Source: Methanospirillum stamsii
GTDB taxonomy: Archaea; Halobacteriota; Methanomicrobia; Methanomicrobiales; Methanospirillaceae
Length of the DNA stretch: 64,000 bases
Assembly: GCF_046244385.1 (NCBI RefSeq)
Contig: NZ_CP176366.1
Coordinates: 2,852,001-2,916,000 of the forward strand
Direction of reading: 5' to 3'
The notes beneath the pieces were generated by a model. The model did no database searches. It had not been told where the DNA came from and worked only from the letters and a program-made list of their open reading frames with translations. A program made the position numbers and the translations under genes. Below are positions 62,294 to 64,000 of this stretch, one piece after another (positions within the stretch are counted from its first letter, which is position 1; every line of letters begins with the position of its first letter).

Positions 62294-63751
62294 ATGAATG
62301 TGCAAAAAGTAAATACTGTTCTAATTGTACTGGTACTCTGTTATTTAGGGATATTTCAGGTATGTAATCAGGATCAATGCCCGGTGAAGGTATCAGATCC
62401 TGATCTTCATCATACTGGTATTTCATCATATTTTGAGGAGATCAGAAATAATCCGGACGAACTCATAAAATTTTTTAAGGAGATGCCAAAAGGGGGAGAT
62501 ATCCATATCCATGCATCAGGTGCGATGCATCCGGATGATATCATCAATATATCTGTAAACCATGGACTGTTCGTAAATCCGAAAGACGGACTGTTAGTGG
62601 ACCTGGTAACCGGACAGCCTTATAACTATTCTGATACTTCTCGTCTGGTCCCGGTATCCAACGTATATACGAATTCCACCCTTTATTCTGACCTTGTCCG
62701 GTCCTGGACGATGAAAGGTTTTCCATTCACTAACCAGTCTGGTCATGACTGGTTTTTCAATACGTTTGATCTCATTGATCCGGTAACATATTATAATGGA
62801 GATGTTTTTGCCACTATTCGTGACCGGGCTGCTGAAGAGAACATACTCTATCTGGAACTGATGACCTCACAGACCAATGGGGATGATGTAAGAGATGTGC
62901 TATCAGGTGCTCCTTGGAATGATAATTTTTCTCAGATGAGGGATGATCTCCTTTCCGCCGGCCTTTCAGAGATATGTGAGCGAAAGGTAGGCAAACACTC
63001 ATCATATGATGAGATATCCGGGGAACTTTCTCATCCGGATGGAAAAAACGTAACAATCCGGTATATATATGAGGCTCTCAGGTTCTATCCTAAAAAAGAG
63101 GTTTTCACTGATCTCCTCCAGGCATTTGAGATTGCAAACCAGTCACCGGTAATTTCAGGGATCACCCTGGTCGGTGATGAGGCAGATCAATATTCCGCAG
63201 ATGATTATCATCTTCATATGGAGATGATTGCGTATCTCCATTCGGTATACCCGGATGTCAGAATTGAGCTTCATGCCGGAGAATTAACAAATGAGATTAC
63301 AGACCAAAACGTTCTCCGGTTCCATATCTCTGATGCAATCACAACCGGGAGTGCCTCCAGAATCGGCCACGGAGTATCCATCCGGGAGGAAGAAGGCTGG
63401 GAAAAAACTCTTGAACTCATGAAAGAGAAGGATATTCCGGTTGAGATATTGCTTACCAGCAATGAACAGATTCTCAATGTCAGTGGTCCGGAGCATCCGG
63501 TTTTTATTTACCTCTCTCATGATGTCCCGGTAATTCTTGCAACCGATGATCCGGGTGTTGAAAATACGAACCTGACTCAGGAATATGTAATATTTACTCT
63601 GAATCATCCGGACATCCCATATGAAGAGATTCGGGAGATTAATAAGAATAGTATCCGGTACTGTTTCCTTTCTGAATATGAGAAGGCAGAACTCCTTAGC
63701 CGGTTAGAGAACAGCCTGGTAGAGTTTGAAAAAGAGATAATTCAACAATAA
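62294..63751 (+). CDS. secreted adenosine deaminase-like protein
   Basis: 485 aa. An N-terminal hydrophobic segment (about 8-24, VLIVLVLCYLGIFQVC) acts as signal or anchor. The metallo-amidohydrolase sites are complete: KGGDIHIHASGAM (two zinc-binding His), ELHAGE (His and catalytic Glu), SRIGHGVSI (catalytic His) and ATDDPGV (zinc Asp). The length and the extracellular location recall the ADGF/CECR1 group more than cytosolic ADA. It should convert external adenosine or a related nucleoside to inosine. Confidence 0.88.
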   Translation: MNVQKVNTVLIVLVLCYLGIFQVCNQDQCPVKVSDPDLHHTGISSYFEEIRNNPDELIKFFKEMPKGGDIHIHASGAMHPDDIINISVNHGLFVNPKDGLLVDLVTGQPYNYSDTSRLVPVSNVYTNSTLYSDLVRSWTMKGFPFTNQSGHDWFFNTFDLIDPVTYYNGDVFATIRDRAAEENILYLELMTSQTNGDDVRDVLSGAPWNDNFSQMRDDLLSAGLSEICERKVGKHSSYDEISGELSHPDGKNVTIRYIYEALRFYPKKEVFTDLLQAFEIANQSPVISGITLVGDEADQYSADDYHLHMEMIAYLHSVYPDVRIELHAGELTNEITDQNVLRFHISDAITTGSASRIGHGVSIREEEGWEKTLELMKEKDIPVEILLTSNEQILNVSGPEHPVFIYLSHDVPVILATDDPGVENTNLTQEYVIFTLNHPDIPYEEIREINKNSIRYCFLSEYEKAELLSRLENSLVEFEKEIIQQ

Positions 63752-63813
63752 AACCCATGAGAATAAATTGGTGATTTTTTTTTATTTATATAAATGTCTT
63801 TATTATAATCCTC

Positions 63814-64000
63814 TTAGCAGTAATCATCACAATCAAATATACATTGAGAATCACCATGACAATCTCCTATGCATTTTTCTAATGGTGAGATTGAATTGTG
63901 AAAATTTTCCGGGATATTATTTATCATTTCAAGATACAATCCGGTACTATTGAAGAGTTTTTCATCCAGTTCCTTAAGATTTACGGTATCCTGTGCATAG
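63814..64000 (-). CDS. C-terminus of an unknown protein with Cys-rich tail (cut by window edge)
   Basis: The 62 visible codons end at TAA 63816-63814. The reading frame is open to the window edge. The last 25 residues read KCIGDCHGDSQCIFDCDDYC, with six Cys and several Asp/His, after an ordinary helical stretch (NLKELDEKLFNSTGLYLEMINN). The cysteine pattern could bind metal or form disulfides. I recognise no family; the start and main body are outside the window. Confidence 0.55.
   Translation of the reverse strand, partial: YAQDTVNLKELDEKLFNSTGLYLEMINNIPENFHNSISPLEKCIGDCHGDSQCIFDCDDYC

Overview
The window is a chromosomal segment of a methanogenic archaeon, most likely a Methanospirillum-like member of the Methanomicrobiales. 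The evidence is the YcaO/TfuA pair that thioamidates methyl-coenzyme M reductase, an archaeal histone, two proteasome-activating nucleotidases, an archaeal MBF1, the archaeal (ADTH) entry to the shikimate pathway, TATA/BRE promoters, oligo-T ends, and many multi-PAS histidine kinases. No database search was possible; names rest on motifs read in the translations.

Layout. 1-9.1 kb: TfuA (cut by the window edge) and YcaO, a stand-alone CARF-HEPN protein of the TIGR02710 type, small membrane and secreted proteins, a Nudix hydrolase, a flavodoxin-fold reductase, a HerA-like ATPase and a TPR protein. 9.1-16.5 kb: two large sensor kinases and an AIR-synthase-like protein. 16.6-21.4 kb: two tandem secreted subtilases with a shared C-terminal module. 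21.4-23.9 kb: a group I GroEL/GroES pair divergent from a winged-helix regulator, with a perfect inverted repeat between them. 23.9-28 kb: Mut7-C protein, AmrS radical SAM enzyme, UMP kinase, tRNA-Pro, endonuclease III, tRNA-Gly and a purine nucleoside phosphorylase. 28.2-36.1 kb: another multi-PAS kinase, histone, gyrA and gyrB. 36.2-41.9 kb: DUF475 protein, lipoprotein, DUF126 protein, two PAN ATPases and MBF1.

42.0-52.5 kb is a tightly packed aromatic amino acid operon: two ADTH-synthase/aldolase paralogues, 3-dehydroquinate synthase II, prephenate dehydrogenase, prephenate dehydratase, EPSP synthase, a shikimate kinase-shikimate dehydrogenase fusion, chorismate synthase and a U32 protein. 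In front of it I find what looks like a leader-peptide attenuator. A promoter lies at the right distance for a leaderless 47-codon ORF whose last 19 residues include 8 Phe, 3 Tyr and 1 Trp. Its Trp-Tyr-stop codons form one arm of a hairpin that competes with a second hairpin sequestering the Shine-Dalgarno sequence of the first operon gene. This is the most interesting observation in the window.

52.7-64 kb is accessory: an EFR1 ferredoxin and a flavodoxin, an alpha/beta hydrolase gene split near its start by a complete ISL3-type insertion sequence (ends and 8-bp target duplication visible, original start reconstructable), a secreted GH26-like/PKD/PEGA protein, a methyltransferase, a secreted cyclase-family enzyme, a second secreted alpha/beta hydrolase, a secreted adenosine deaminase, and the Cys-rich tail of a protein running off the right edge.
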